A DNA stretch of 64,000 nt from Agrobacterium sp. AGB01 (GCF_014851585.1 NZ_JACVAB010000004.1:372001-436000), one strand, 5' to 3'; positions 1 through 8,547 are shown, counted from the stretch's first letter. Translations and numbers: made by a program. Notes: generated by a model from the sequence alone, not told the origin.

Positions 1-539
1 TTGCCATTGGCATCGCGGGTGATCTCGCCGCCGGGCGGGTTTGGTGTGTCCCTTGTATAACCGACAGCGCGCAGGGCTGCCCCATTCAAAAGTGCGCGGT
101 CATAGAGATGCAGCAGGAACACCGGCGTATCCGGAGCAATGGCGTTGATCTCTTCGATGGTCGGTAGGCGCTTTTCTGCAAACTGGTGTTCGGTAAAGCC
201 ACCAACCACGCGCACCCATTGCGGGGCCGGAGTAATCGCCACCTGGCGCTTCAGCATATCCATGGCATCCGCCAGTGAGCGCACGCCATCCCAGCGCAGT
301 TCCATGTTATAGTTCAGGCCACCGCGCACCACGTGGGTGTGGTTGTCGATCAGGCCCGGCAGCACCCGTTTGCCCTTCAGGTCGATGATTTTGGTTTCGG
401 GGCCGGCAAGTGCCATGATGTCGGCATCCGTGCCAACGTCAAGAAATGTGCCGTCCTTGATCGCGACGGCCGTCGCATGCGGGTTTGAACGGTCGAGTGT
501 CGTGATCTGCCCGTGGTGGAGGATCAGGTCGGGATACAT
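1..539 (-). CDS. Amidohydrolase family protein (YtcJ type), C-terminus beyond window
   Basis: Reading the minus strand from the ATG at 539 gives an open frame of 179 codons that runs off the left edge. It begins MYPDLILHHGQITTLD and continues with VLPGLIDNHTHVVRGG, the metal-binding N-terminal motif of metal-dependent amidohydrolases. The pattern (beta-sandwich start, GxxVLPGLIDxHTH, then an aspartate-rich barrel) fits the amidohydrolase 3/YtcJ group, whose members hydrolyse amide or imide bonds; the substrate cannot be told. It lies downstream of the XapX gene on the same strand and may be the last gene of the cluster starting at 2753. The rest of the barrel is not visible. Confidence 0.8.
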   Translation of the reverse strand, partial: MYPDLILHHGQITTLDRSNPHATAVAIKDGTFLDVGTDADIMALAGPETKIIDLKGKRVLPGLIDNHTHVVRGGLNYNMELRWDGVRSLADAMDMLKRQVAITPAPQWVRVVGGFTEHQFAEKRLPTIEEINAIAPDTPVFLLHLYDRALLNGAALRAVGYTRDTPNPPGGEITRDANG

Positions 540-633
540 GGGCGTAACTCCAGGCTTTATGATGGTGATGAAGATCAATGCAAAAATTGACGTTTGAAAG
601 GAAACACCGGATGCCTGAGCGGCACCTGCTTCG

Positions 634-921
634 TCAACCGTCGGATGGTGTCGAGTTGTTGCGAGCCGCGATCACTTTGGCGTCATCATCCCCCTTGGGC
701 AAATGACCAAACATGTGCGGCTTGATCTGGTTGATCCAGGAAACCGCCGCAGGCTCCTTGTTGATCAGGGTCTTTGCGAAAGGAATGAGCTGTTCGCCGA
801 CGAGAATACCAAGAAGGCCGACAAGCGCAATGACCGGCGGAGCCGGTGAACGGACATTGAGCAGACTGTAGACGATACCGACTAGCAGCCCTGCGCCGAG
901 GGAAAGAAGATAGATTTTCAT
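634..921 (-). CDS. XapX domain (DUF1427) small membrane protein
   Basis: This 95-residue protein has two hydrophobic segments (about residues 3-20 and 28-45) and the XapX signature: LSLGAGLLVGIVYSLLNVRSP, then PPVIALVGLLGILVGEQ. A longer hydrophilic tail follows. XapX proteins are small inner-membrane proteins of unknown biochemical role, often found next to isochorismatase-like hydrolases and LysR regulators, as here. It follows the 990-1679 hydrolase across a terminator-like hairpin, so it may be only partly co-transcribed. The start has AGAGAGGAG about 5 nt upstream. Confidence 0.85.
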   Translation of the reverse strand: MKIYLLSLGAGLLVGIVYSLLNVRSPAPPVIALVGLLGILVGEQLIPFAKTLINKEPAAVSWINQIKPHMFGHLPKGDDDAKVIAARNNSTPSDG

Positions 922-942
922 GGAATGTACTCCTCTCTTGAA

Positions 943-979
943 TGAAAAACCGCTCCGACAGGGAATTATCGGAGCGGTT
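943..979 (-). terminator. Terminator hairpin after the cysteine hydrolase
   Basis: Perfect 11-bp stem: AACCGCTCCGA (948-958) pairs with TCGGAGCGGTT (969-979). On the minus strand a run of T follows at 943-947. It sits 11 bp past the stop of the 990-1679 gene and matches a Rho-independent terminator or attenuator before XapX. Confidence 0.8.
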
Positions 980-989
980 CGATCAGGCC

Positions 990-1679
990 TTACTTGGCTG
1001 GGTTAGGACCGATACGTTTGCCGTGCTTGACCCGCTCGGCACCGCCGTGAACGTGAGTGACTGCGTAGTCGATACCCATGCCGTAAGCACCGGAGTGCTC
1101 CTTCACCAGCGAGGTTACAGCGTCATAGGTTTCCTTACGGGCCCAATCGCGCTGCCATTCAAGCAGAACCTGCTGCCAGGTCACTGGAATGACACCGGCT
1201 TGAACCATGCGGTCCATGGCGTATTTGTGCGCATCACTTGAGGTACCACCGGACGCATCGGCCACCATGTAGATTTCATAGTCTGGAACATCGTGGAGAG
1301 CGGAAAGAGCGAAGGTCGTGTTGCACACTTCGGTCCACAGGCCGGAAACGACAATCTTTTTGGCGCCTTTGGCTGCGTTCTTTGCCAGGGCATCGCGCAC
1401 ATTCTGGTCGTCCCAAGAGTTCATCGATGTACGTTCAAGAATGTCATTTTCCGGATAAACTGCCAACAGTTCAGGGAACGTGTTGCCGGAGAAGCTTTCC
1501 GTCTCAACCGTGGTGATTGTTGTTGGGATGTTGAAGATCTTGGCTGCCTTGGCAAGACCAACCACGTTGTTCTTCAGTGTCTGGCGATCGATCGACTGAA
1601 CACCAAACGCCATCTGCGGCTGCTGGTCGATGAAGATGAGCTGGCTGTTTGCAGGGGTAAGGACTTCGAGCTTAGACAT
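990..1679 (-). CDS. Isochorismatase-like cysteine hydrolase (YcaC type)
   Basis: A 229-residue cytosolic hydrolase of the isochorismatase-like superfamily. The nucleophile elbow reads VSGLWTEVC with Cys119, and the N-terminal strand carries the catalytic Asp18 (LIFIDQQ). Basic residues follow at ILER (Arg83). The family fold is a Rossmann-like sandwich, and YcaC-type members assemble as octameric rings; their physiological substrate is unknown. AACGGAGAACC precedes the ATG, supporting this start. It is the second gene after the ring-cleaving dioxygenase and precedes XapX, a common trio near LysR genes. It is more likely a general amidase or hydrolase than a true isochorismatase. Confidence 0.85.
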   Translation of the reverse strand: MSKLEVLTPANSQLIFIDQQPQMAFGVQSIDRQTLKNNVVGLAKAAKIFNIPTTITTVETESFSGNTFPELLAVYPENDILERTSMNSWDDQNVRDALAKNAAKGAKKIVVSGLWTEVCNTTFALSALHDVPDYEIYMVADASGGTSSDAHKYAMDRMVQAGVIPVTWQQVLLEWQRDWARKETYDAVTSLVKEHSGAYGMGIDYAVTHVHGGAERVKHGKRIGPNPAK

Positions 1680-1744
1680 GGTGGTTCTCCGTTTAAATTT
1701 GAGTGCCGATCAGCGGCGTTGAGTTTTGAGATACCTTCGGCTGT

Positions 1745-1767
1745 CGGCTGCCTGCCTCAGGCAGCCG
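1745..1767. terminator. Inverted repeat between dioxygenase and hydrolase
   Basis: CGGCTGCCTG (1745-1754) and CAGGCAGCCG (1758-1767) form a perfect 10-bp stem with a 3-nt loop. No T-tract follows on the minus strand, so it may act as a partial terminator or an mRNA-stabilising stem rather than a full stop. Confidence 0.5.
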
Positions 1768-1820
1768 TTTCGAAAGGCGGATAATGTTTTGGTCAGTGGA
1801 TGGGGTTGAAAACCCCGGTC

Positions 1821-2753
1821 TTACGCCGCAATCGGAACCAGATTAGCCTCGATCTGATCGCGGAAGTTTTCATAGCGGCTTGGCAGTTTCAATGCTTCGC
1901 CGAGATGGGCAGTATCTTCGTCCCGGTCAAAACCGGGTTCGTTGGTGGCGATTTCGAACAGGATGCCGCCCGGCGTCCGGAAGTAGATCGCCCAGAAGTA
2001 GTCTCTATCGATCACCGGTGTGACCTGGTAACCCGTATCCATCAGTGCCTTGCGCACTTCGAGTTGCTTTTCGCGATTGTCGACTGCAAAAGCTATGTGG
2101 TGGACCGAGCCGGCGCCCTGACGGGCGAAAGGTGTCTTTGGAAGCGAGACAAGATCAATCGTGTCTGCACCATTGCCGCCGGGAATGACAAACCGAGTGA
2201 CATCACCTTCAGCCTCTGTCCGCTCATACCCCATGAAGCCGAGAAGTTCTGCGGTGGCTGCAGTATCGTGCAGATTGAAACGCGCCCCGCTAAATCCGCG
2301 GATGGCAACATCGTCCGAGACACCCTCACCGACCCAGCCGGCGCGCTTGTCATCTGCGGTTTCGACCAGAGCGAAAGCATCGCCATCCGGGCCAATGAAG
2401 CGCAGGCGGTTGGCACCAAAAGCCCTGTCGGTTTCAACCCCACCGACACCCTGCGCCGTGAAGCGGTCTTTCCAGAAGGAAAGTGCGCCCTTAGGAACGG
2501 CAAACTGTGTTTCGCCGACTTCACCGACACCTGGCCGACCGAGCATCATGTTGGCGAAGGGAAAATATGTCATGACCGTACCGGGTGTCCCGTTCTCATC
2601 ACCGTAATAGAGGTGGTAGACACTTGGGTCGTCGAAGTTGACTGTCTTCTTCACGCGGCGCAGACCGAGCGTATCGGTGAAGAACCTGTTGTTCTGCTGT
2701 GCATCAGATGCCATCGATGTGATGTGATGCAATCCCTTGATGTCCTTGATCAT
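1821..2753 (-). CDS. VOC family ring-cleaving dioxygenase (MhqO/PcpA type)
   Basis: This 310-residue protein is built of two vicinal-oxygen-chelate (glyoxalase-like) halves. Likely metal ligands are visible: His10 in GLHHITSMASD, a second His in SVHHIAFAVD, and Glu in GGILFEIATNEPGF near residue 263. The family uses Fe(II) to cleave hydroquinone-type aromatic rings, as in MhqO/MhqE of Bacillus and PcpA. It is first in a minus-strand cluster and is divergent from a LysR regulator 120 bp away, the usual set-up of a quinone or aromatic-responsive detoxification unit. The exact substrate is not predictable. Confidence 0.88.
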   Translation of the reverse strand: MIKDIKGLHHITSMASDAQQNNRFFTDTLGLRRVKKTVNFDDPSVYHLYYGDENGTPGTVMTYFPFANMMLGRPGVGEVGETQFAVPKGALSFWKDRFTAQGVGGVETDRAFGANRLRFIGPDGDAFALVETADDKRAGWVGEGVSDDVAIRGFSGARFNLHDTAATAELLGFMGYERTEAEGDVTRFVIPGGNGADTIDLVSLPKTPFARQGAGSVHHIAFAVDNREKQLEVRKALMDTGYQVTPVIDRDYFWAIYFRTPGGILFEIATNEPGFDRDEDTAHLGEALKLPSRYENFRDQIEANLVPIAA

Positions 2754-2873
2754 AATCTTTGCCTTTCTGCGCTGGCGTTGTCCGTTTCGTTGAGTAGAGT
2801 TTTAGCCGGGTTGATTACTGCGCGGAATTGCAATATTTCTTTCGAATGAATTGCGATTTTTGAAATAATAGAG
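2754..2873. promoter_or_regulatory. Divergent promoter region with LysR-type dyad
   Basis: The 120-bp gap between the divergent dioxygenase and LysR genes holds an inverted repeat, GCAAT (2830-2834) with ATTGC (2850-2854), 15 nt apart, in an AT-rich stretch. LysR regulators bind such dyads next to their own gene. This is a candidate operator, inferred from position and symmetry. Confidence 0.45.
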
Positions 2874-3773
2874 ATGAACGATTACAGAGCCCTGAAAACC
2901 TTCCTGCTGGCCGCGGAAAAGCGCAATTTCGCGCAGGTGGCCCGCGAATTGAACATGACACCTGCGGCCGTTACGCGCGCCATTGCCGCGCTGGAGGATG
3001 ACCTCGGTGTCCAGCTATTTGTGCGCACAACGCGGCAGGTTTCGCTGACAACGGATGGCGCTGTTTTTGCAGCGCAAATCCAGCCTGCGGTCGAGGCACT
3101 CGAAAATGCCCGCAAAGATGTGAGAAATGCGAACAAGGCCGATGAAGGCCGCTTGCGCATCAGTTCGCCAACCTGGTTCGGTAAGGCGGTGTTGCCGCCG
3201 ATCCTGTCAGGATTCAAGGAACGTTATCCAAAGATGAGCTTTGAGATTTCCTTGTCGGACGGTCTGGTGAACATCGTTGACGATGACTTTGATCTGGCAA
3301 TCCGTATTTCATCGCAACCCTCGGACAAATTCACGATCTGGCGTAAAATCCGTGTCGTGCCGCGTATTCTGGTCGCAGCACCCGGAAGCCGGTTTGTCGA
3401 TATGCAGCATCCAAACGAACTGACGCCTAACGATTGCCTAGCCTACAGTGGTGAAAGCCGAGCAGAGACCTGGGTTCTGTCGGATGGCGGGTCGAGTATA
3501 TCAATCTCGGCGGGTCGTGCCTTCAGCGCCAACAGTGGCGAGGTCTTGGCGGATATGGCTGCAGATGGCTCCGGGGTGGCTCTTCTTCCAGGGTTCAATA
3601 TTGCCGATCACATCAGGAGCGGTCGTCTTGTGCATGTCTTCAAGGGATGGGCACCGCCGGATCTGTGGCTGACACTCTACTATCCGCCGTATCAGGCGTT
3701 ACCACCACGCATCGCGTCCTTCTCGAAGTTTTTTGAAGAACAGGTCGCATCCCACATGGTTATGTTGGATTGA
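2874..3773 (+). CDS. LysR family transcriptional regulator
   Basis: A 299-residue protein with an N-terminal winged helix-turn-helix (residues 3-62; FAQVARELNMTPAAVTRAIAALEDDLGVQLF) and a LysR substrate-binding domain from about residue 90. The binding domain includes the AEGSGVALLP-like segment MAADGSGVALLPGF typical of CrgA-type LysR members. It is divergent from the ring-cleaving dioxygenase and most likely controls the 1-2753 cluster in response to an aromatic or electrophile. The stop lies 38 bp from the convergent ChaC gene. Confidence 0.9.
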   Translation: MNDYRALKTFLLAAEKRNFAQVARELNMTPAAVTRAIAALEDDLGVQLFVRTTRQVSLTTDGAVFAAQIQPAVEALENARKDVRNANKADEGRLRISSPTWFGKAVLPPILSGFKERYPKMSFEISLSDGLVNIVDDDFDLAIRISSQPSDKFTIWRKIRVVPRILVAAPGSRFVDMQHPNELTPNDCLAYSGESRAETWVLSDGGSSISISAGRAFSANSGEVLADMAADGSGVALLPGFNIADHIRSGRLVHVFKGWAPPDLWLTLYYPPYQALPPRIASFSKFFEEQVASHMVMLD

Positions 3774-3811
3774 TAACCACACCAGCACATCCTCAAAGCC
3801 GGAATGCTGGC

Positions 3812-4540
3812 TCAAGTTGAGACGAACGGCGCACTTATTCTTAGCCTGTCTGCGACCAGTTTCTGGAGCTGCCACAGGTTTCGGTCTAAGATATTGCGAT
3901 CCGCTAGGTCCAGAACCGTTCGATGCAAATATTCCGCACAGGATCCCGCCGGTCCGCACGCTTGCGCGATCAAGGTCGCGGCCTCTTCAAGAGGGATCTT
4001 CTGCGTGAGCTGAGATTGCTTCGGGCTCGCCCAGAATGTGAGTGCGCGGCGCATTCCTGTCGGTGTCTTGACCGAAACCCATCGGACCATATCACACACT
4101 TCGGCGTAGCGTATCTCCCGCGCCAGAAGCGTGCGCAGGTCCTGCGTCTTCGTTGCGCAAGGTAGCTTGAGGATTAAACCGGAACAGCTGCCACCTGGCT
4201 GAAGGGCCAACATAAGGCCCGGCGCATCGGAAGTGGCCCGCAGTCGCTCTATTCTCAGAGAGAACGCGCGGTGCCATCCGAATGCGACGGCATTTTCGCT
4301 GCCAGCCACTTGAAAACCTGGGTTCCACATCAGGGATCCGTAAGCGAATACCCAAATCTCCTCATCGTGGGCTTCCTGCTCAACGCGACTGACGAGGGCA
4401 TCGAGCTGCCGAGACGAGATCGGGCTCCAGTTGGGCTCCGGCCCCTCTTCCTCGACGATCCTGAGCGTTCTTGCGACGAGTTCAGAAGTCAGTTGCATGG
4501 ACGCTGAGAGAGTCGTCTTGGCTGTGGGTAGTCGCGGCAT
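3812..4540 (-). CDS. ChaC-like gamma-glutamylcyclotransferase
   Basis: The gene contains the ChaC hallmark FAYGSLMWNPGF, followed by AFGWHRAFSLR, and the LLAREIRYAEVCDMVRW region that carries the family's catalytic Glu. ChaC enzymes cleave glutathione to 5-oxoproline and Cys-Gly in the cytosol. The frame is open up to an ATG at 4597, but the extra 19 residues overlap the gap behind ridA and look non-coding; no clear ribosome-binding site favours any of the ATGs, so the start at 4540 is a judgement. It is last in a likely operon with the RidA and haloperoxidase-like genes. Confidence 0.8.
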   Translation of the reverse strand: MPRLPTAKTTLSASMQLTSELVARTLRIVEEEGPEPNWSPISSRQLDALVSRVEQEAHDEEIWVFAYGSLMWNPGFQVAGSENAVAFGWHRAFSLRIERLRATSDAPGLMLALQPGGSCSGLILKLPCATKTQDLRTLLAREIRYAEVCDMVRWVSVKTPTGMRRALTFWASPKQSQLTQKIPLEEAATLIAQACGPAGSCAEYLHRTVLDLADRNILDRNLWQLQKLVADRLRISAPFVST

Positions 4541-4608
4541 CTTAAAAACCATTCTAACGAGGTAACCGCAGGACCGTTGTCGCATCCGGCAGTTCATGGG
4601 GCATTACA

Positions 4609-5067
4609 TCAAGACGTCGCACGGTCGATCACTGCGCGGAACGTAATCTCAACAATCTGCTCCGGAAATGCCAACGCAGTCACACCAATCAGGTTGCTGG
4701 TGCATTGCGGCATGTCGGTCCCATACATTTCCTTTCGGACCGCTGACCCGACCGCAAATGCGCTCGGAACGTCGAGAACGTAAAGTGTCTCTTCGACTAC
4801 GTCATCAAGACTGGCGTCGAATTTGGCGAGGAGCTTCTTGGCGTTGACATAAGTCTGGCGGATTTGTTCTTCCATCTGCGAGAAGTCAGCAGGCCGACCC
4901 TTGGCATCTAGCTCCGCGGGTGCGACGAGCTTGCCGCCCGCATCGTGGCTCAACTGCCCTGAGATGTAGATCGTATCTTTTACCTGTACGGCCTGTTGGT
5001 ATCCGAAGGCACGCTCCCAGGCGACACCGTGGTTTGCGACCTGCTTAGCGGAATTGTTATTTGTCAT
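4609..5067 (-). CDS. RidA family protein
   Basis: A 152-residue member of the YjgF/YER057c/UK114 (RidA) family with VKDTIYISGQLSHD near the N-terminus and the PQCTSNLIGVTALAFPEQIVEI C-terminal region. Archetypal RidA has an Arg that contacts the enamine/imine carboxylate; here the corresponding region reads PQCTSN, so true enamine deaminase activity is doubtful and it probably belongs to a divergent Rid subfamily. The sequence TCCAAGGAAACTGCC upstream gives a good ribosome-binding site. It sits between the haloperoxidase-like gene and ChaC on one strand. Confidence 0.85.
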   Translation of the reverse strand: MTNNNSAKQVANHGVAWERAFGYQQAVQVKDTIYISGQLSHDAGGKLVAPAELDAKGRPADFSQMEEQIRQTYVNAKKLLAKFDASLDDVVEETLYVLDVPSAFAVGSAVRKEMYGTDMPQCTSNLIGVTALAFPEQIVEITFRAVIDRATS

Positions 5068-5169
5068 GGCAGTTTCCTTGGAGGAGCAGCGAGCGCGCCG
5101 AGCGCCTGCGGATCAAAGTGGCTCGAGAGGCGACGGATGCGTGAAAGGCCACATCCGCCGCCAGTGCGA

Positions 5170-6150
5170 TCAAGCCTGGACGAAGGCCAACAGATCAGCG
5201 TTGAGAACATCGGCATTAACCGTCAACATACCATGAGAGAAACCAGGGTAGGTCTTGAGCATCCCGTTTTTGAGAAGTTTGATCGCCTTGTGGGCAGAAT
5301 CTGCGATCGGTACGATCTGGTCGTCCTCGCCGTGCAGAACAAGCGTTGGAACGGTGATCGCCTTCAAGTCTTCTGTCTGGTCGGTTTCAGAGAAAGCCTT
5401 GATGCCATCATAATGGGCCTTTGCGCCACCCATCATGCCCTGACGCCACCAGTTCTGGATAACGCCTTCCTGGACCGTCTCACCATCACGGTTGAAACCG
5501 TAAAAAGGACCAGACGGTACATCACGGAAGAACTGGGCGCGGTTGGCAGCCAGTGCGGAACGGAAGCCGTCAAACACTTCGATCGGCAGACCCTCAGGGT
5601 TAGCGTCGGTTTTCAACATCAGTGGTGGCACCGCAGAAACCAGAACAGCCTTGGCAACACGACCGGCGGGCTGACCATGTTTTGCAACATAGCGGGCAAC
5701 TTCACCGCCACCGGTTGAATGGCCGATATGAACGGCGTTCTTCAGATCGAGGGCTTCGACGACAGCAAATGCGTCGGCTGCATAATGGTCCATGTCGTGA
5801 CCGTCCGCCACCTGTGCCGAGCGACCATGACCACGACGGTCATGCGCAACAACACGGTAGCCCTTCGACAGGAAGAACAGCATCTGGGCGTCCCAGTCAT
5901 CCGACGACAGCGGCCAGCCGTGATGGAAAACGATTGGCTGCGCGTCCTTTGGACCCCAATCCTTGAAGAAGATTTCAACGCCGTCCTTGGTGTTAATAGT
6001 AGCCATTTGAGTATTTCCTTTTGTCGAAGTGGAGTTGGACGCAGCATCTGCTGCATATGTACGTCTTGGTGAAATCGCCAACGTGGCTGCGGCTGCACCT
6101 GCAGTGAGCAACGCACGACGGCGGGTAATAGAAGAAAAAATCTCGTTCAT
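5170..6150 (-). CDS. Alpha/beta hydrolase, non-heme haloperoxidase family, with Tat-like leader
   Basis: A 326-residue alpha/beta hydrolase with the complete triad: Ser in GHSTGGG, Asp in LHGEDDQIVP and His in GFSHGM. Cofactor-free chloroperoxidases (perhydrolases) share this sequence type. Family members usually start at MATINTKDG, which here is residue 49. Before it is a 48-residue extension with a twin-arginine motif (SITRRRALLTAG), a hydrophobic core and an Ala-rich cleavage site near TYAADA, so export by the Tat pathway is predicted. It is first in the 6150-3812 operon. Natural substrates of this family are mostly unknown. Confidence 0.88.
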   Translation of the reverse strand: MNEIFSSITRRRALLTAGAAAATLAISPRRTYAADAASNSTSTKGNTQMATINTKDGVEIFFKDWGPKDAQPIVFHHGWPLSSDDWDAQMLFFLSKGYRVVAHDRRGHGRSAQVADGHDMDHYAADAFAVVEALDLKNAVHIGHSTGGGEVARYVAKHGQPAGRVAKAVLVSAVPPLMLKTDANPEGLPIEVFDGFRSALAANRAQFFRDVPSGPFYGFNRDGETVQEGVIQNWWRQGMMGGAKAHYDGIKAFSETDQTEDLKAITVPTLVLHGEDDQIVPIADSAHKAIKLLKNGMLKTYPGFSHGMLTVNADVLNADLLAFVQA

Positions 6151-6559
6151 GTGATGCCCCGTACCTTGTATCCAGTTTCAGGCGACACCTGTTCGTCTGA
6201 TGCGTTGATATTGCCGCCAATCAAGCGTCGTAACAATTGCACCAATTATTGATATTTTATTGCGTATTATGAAATAATGTTCATGGCAGGTTGATCAAGC
6301 CAGTTCAGGTTAGTGACACACAGTTACAGCCTGGCGACAGAGGCGGATAACGTATTTTAAGAGGTTGTCACGCCTGGCTTGCGTACCGCTGGCGAGGACG
6401 TCGTCAACCACCTGATACTGAACAGCACGACAGCCGTCAGTTCGATATCAAGCTCCGCTTCTAGACAGAGCAAAGTCGTGAAAAACCAGATCGTGAACTC
6501 GATCTTTGCAAGGTAAAACGATACGCAGACCGTCCTCCATTATTCAGAATGCTTGGCCC

Positions 6560-6734
6560 TCGTTAACCGGCGCTTTTCTCGGTTCTTGCCGGCTGCAAGA
6601 ACCACTCATCGGTCTGGATATAAACGAGATCCCTCTAAGCATCTGGTCTAGGTTAACCTTTGCGTGGGAGTAGGTAACAATCTTCGTGGTAAGATGCGAA
6701 CAGCGGCACGACGTGCCGCTGTCGTTTTGTTTTT
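6560..6734 (+). ncRNA. Candidate plus-strand small RNA
   Basis: Two stems are visible: GGTTCTTGC (6581-6589) with GCAAGAACC (6595-6603), and a terminator stem at 6700-6722 followed by a T-rich run. No plus-strand CDS lies upstream that could use this terminator. The 5' end is a guess, as no convincing -35/-10 pair was found, so the terminator may instead serve only as a barrier behind gabD. Confidence 0.3.
6700..6734 (+). terminator. Rho-independent terminator
   Basis: ACAGCGGCAC (6700-6709) pairs with GTGCCGCTGT (6713-6722), a 10-bp GC-rich stem with a 3-nt loop, and is followed by CGTTTTGTTTTTG on the plus strand. In the minus direction it lies just past the gabD stop but is not followed by T residues there. 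Confidence 0.75.
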
Positions 6735-6741
6735 GTCACTC

Positions 6742-8229
6742 TTAAACGCCGTCTACCTGAAGGCAGAGGTATTTTACCTCGACATAATCCTCGATGCCGT
6801 ATTTCGAGCCTTCACGGCCCTGACCGGATTGTTTGATGCCGCCGAATGGCGCGACCTCGGTGGAGATCAGACCGGTATTGATACCGACCATGCCATATTC
6901 CAGCGCCTCGGCAACCCGGAAGACCCGTGACAAATCCTTGGCATAAAAATAGGAAGCAAGGCCAAACTCTGTGTCATTGGCCATTTCGATAACGTCACTT
7001 TCCGTCTCGAACCGGAACAGCGGCGCAACCGGCCCGAAGGTTTCTTCTTTCGCCACCTTCATCGCCGATGTGACGCCAGTCAGAATGGTCGGCTGGAAAA
7101 ACAGTCCACCCCGTGCATCACGTTTGCCACCGACAGCAATGGCGCCACCTTTTTCCAGAGCATCGGCAATATGTTCCTCCACCTTCTCTACGGCTTTCTC
7201 GGTGATCAGTGGGCCTGCAACGACCCCTTCTTCAAATCCGTCGCCAACCTTCATGGCGGACACTTTGGCTGCCAGCTTCTCAGCGAAGGCATCATAGACC
7301 GCAGCTTGAACGTAAATCCGGTTAGCGCAGACACAGGTCTGGCCGTTGTTGCGATATTTCGAGATCATTGCGCCTTCAACGGCAGCATCCAAGTCTGCAT
7401 CATCAAACACAATGAAGGGCGCATTGCCACCAAGCTCGAGGCCTAGCTTCATGATCTGTTCGGCACCTTGACGCATCAGGATCTTGCCAACACCCGTTGA
7501 GCCGGTGAAGGTCAACTTGCGAACCTTGTCATTTTCGGTGAATTCCAGACCGATATCTGCAGACTTTCTCGAGGTGACAACATTAAACACACCGGCCGGC
7601 AGACCGGCCCTTTCAGCCAGCACCGCAAGCGCAAGCGCTGACAGTGGCGTTTCAGCCGCAGGCTTCGACACCATCGCGCACCCCGCAGCAACAGCAGGCG
7701 CAAACTTACGCGCCAGCATGGCATTGGGGAAATTCCATGGAGTGATGGAGGCCACCACACCGATTGGCTGTTTCAACACGATGATACGCTTGTCTGGCTG
7801 GTGGCCGGGAATGGTGTCGCCATATACACGTTTGGCTTCCTCACCGAACCACTCGACATAAGCGGCGCCGTAAAGGATTTCACCCTTTGCCTCGGCCAGC
7901 GGCTTGCCCATTTCCATGGTCAGGATCGCCGCGAGGTCATCGGCATTGGCAACCATCAAGTCGTAAAGTTTGCGCAGGACTGCAGCGCGCTGCTTACCGG
8001 TCTTTTTTGCCCAGAGTTTCTGCGCCTTGTGGGCAGCATCAATGGCGCGTGCAGCATCGGCACGGGTCATATCGGGCAATGTGGCAATCACCTCACCGGT
8101 CGAAGGGTTGGTCACGACGAAACTCGCACCGCCCTCACCGCTCGCCTGCCATTGACCATCGATCAACGCCTTGTCGGTGGCCAGCGTGGGGTCTTTCAGT
8201 TTGGCAAGAAGTGTGTCGGACAGGGCCAT
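6742..8229 (-). CDS. gabD: NAD(P)-dependent succinate-semialdehyde dehydrogenase
   Basis: A 495-residue aldehyde dehydrogenase that oxidises succinate semialdehyde to succinate in the cytosol. Visible motifs are the cofactor-binding SITPWNFPNAM, the catalytic Glu loop LELGGNAPFIVF and the catalytic Cys in NNGQTCVCANR. The SMKVAKEETFGPVAP and VGINTGLISTEVAPFGG segments fit the GabD subgroup. A TTG six codons earlier is possible, but AAGGAGA sits 8 nt before the ATG at 8229, which decides the start. It lies behind ornithine cyclodeaminase and a RocB-like hydrolase, so it probably finishes a route yielding a 4-carbon semialdehyde. Confidence 0.92.
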   Translation of the reverse strand: MALSDTLLAKLKDPTLATDKALIDGQWQASGEGGASFVVTNPSTGEVIATLPDMTRADAARAIDAAHKAQKLWAKKTGKQRAAVLRKLYDLMVANADDLAAILTMEMGKPLAEAKGEILYGAAYVEWFGEEAKRVYGDTIPGHQPDKRIIVLKQPIGVVASITPWNFPNAMLARKFAPAVAAGCAMVSKPAAETPLSALALAVLAERAGLPAGVFNVVTSRKSADIGLEFTENDKVRKLTFTGSTGVGKILMRQGAEQIMKLGLELGGNAPFIVFDDADLDAAVEGAMISKYRNNGQTCVCANRIYVQAAVYDAFAEKLAAKVSAMKVGDGFEEGVVAGPLITEKAVEKVEEHIADALEKGGAIAVGGKRDARGGLFFQPTILTGVTSAMKVAKEETFGPVAPLFRFETESDVIEMANDTEFGLASYFYAKDLSRVFRVAEALEYGMVGINTGLISTEVAPFGGIKQSGQGREGSKYGIEDYVEVKYLCLQVDGV

Positions 8230-8406
8230 GGCGGAAGTCTCCTTCAATGGCTGAAATCAGAGAGCTGAAATCAGGTGCAACGTTACGGAACCGAATTCAC
8301 CGGACCCCGCACGAGGTGTCAAGAGAATGCTTATGTGTTGCGTCAGGTGCGAAACTCAACCAGGCCTGCTCCCCGCGCCTGATGCAGGAAACCGCATGGT
8401 GTTTGA

Positions 8407-8532
8407 CCAACGCAAATTCGTAAAAATTTTGCTGAAATCGAACGCAATGCGCCGGAAGCGGCAGCATTAGCCTGCCGCGCTCACGTCGAGGCGGCATCTG
8501 CGATTGCCAAACAAATCCTCGGCAAAAGCTGA
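8407..8532 (+). pseudogene. Remnant of a GntR/FCD-type regulator C-terminus
   Basis: The plus frame ending with TGA at 8530-8532 reads FAEIERNAPEAAALACRAHV then EAASAIAKQILGKS. This resembles the last helices of FCD-domain GntR regulators, where an acidic or Glu-rich turn, PEAA and xxRAHxxxA recur. Upstream the frame is closed at 8404-8406, while the next frame reads NRMVFDQRKF, as if an indel near 8425 broke the gene; no N-terminal DNA-binding domain was found before gabD begins. A hairpin with a T-run follows directly. A decayed gene seems likelier than chance, but identification rests on pattern only. Confidence 0.4.
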
Positions 8533-8547
8533 CAGTCTGATTTTATT

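Larger units (their letters stand above)
6151..6741. other. 590-bp intergenic region without a clear protein gene
   Basis: No open frame on either strand has coding character. The left part is AT-rich and should hold the promoter of the 6150-3812 operon. The right part holds a 9-bp perfect stem (6581-6603) and a strong plus-strand terminator (6700-6734) with no plus-strand gene before it, which suggests a small RNA (listed separately). Confidence 0.6.

Noticed and set aside
1800-2849. 349-residue plus-strand ORF
   Set aside because: It is the antisense shadow of the ring-cleaving dioxygenase and has no family similarity.
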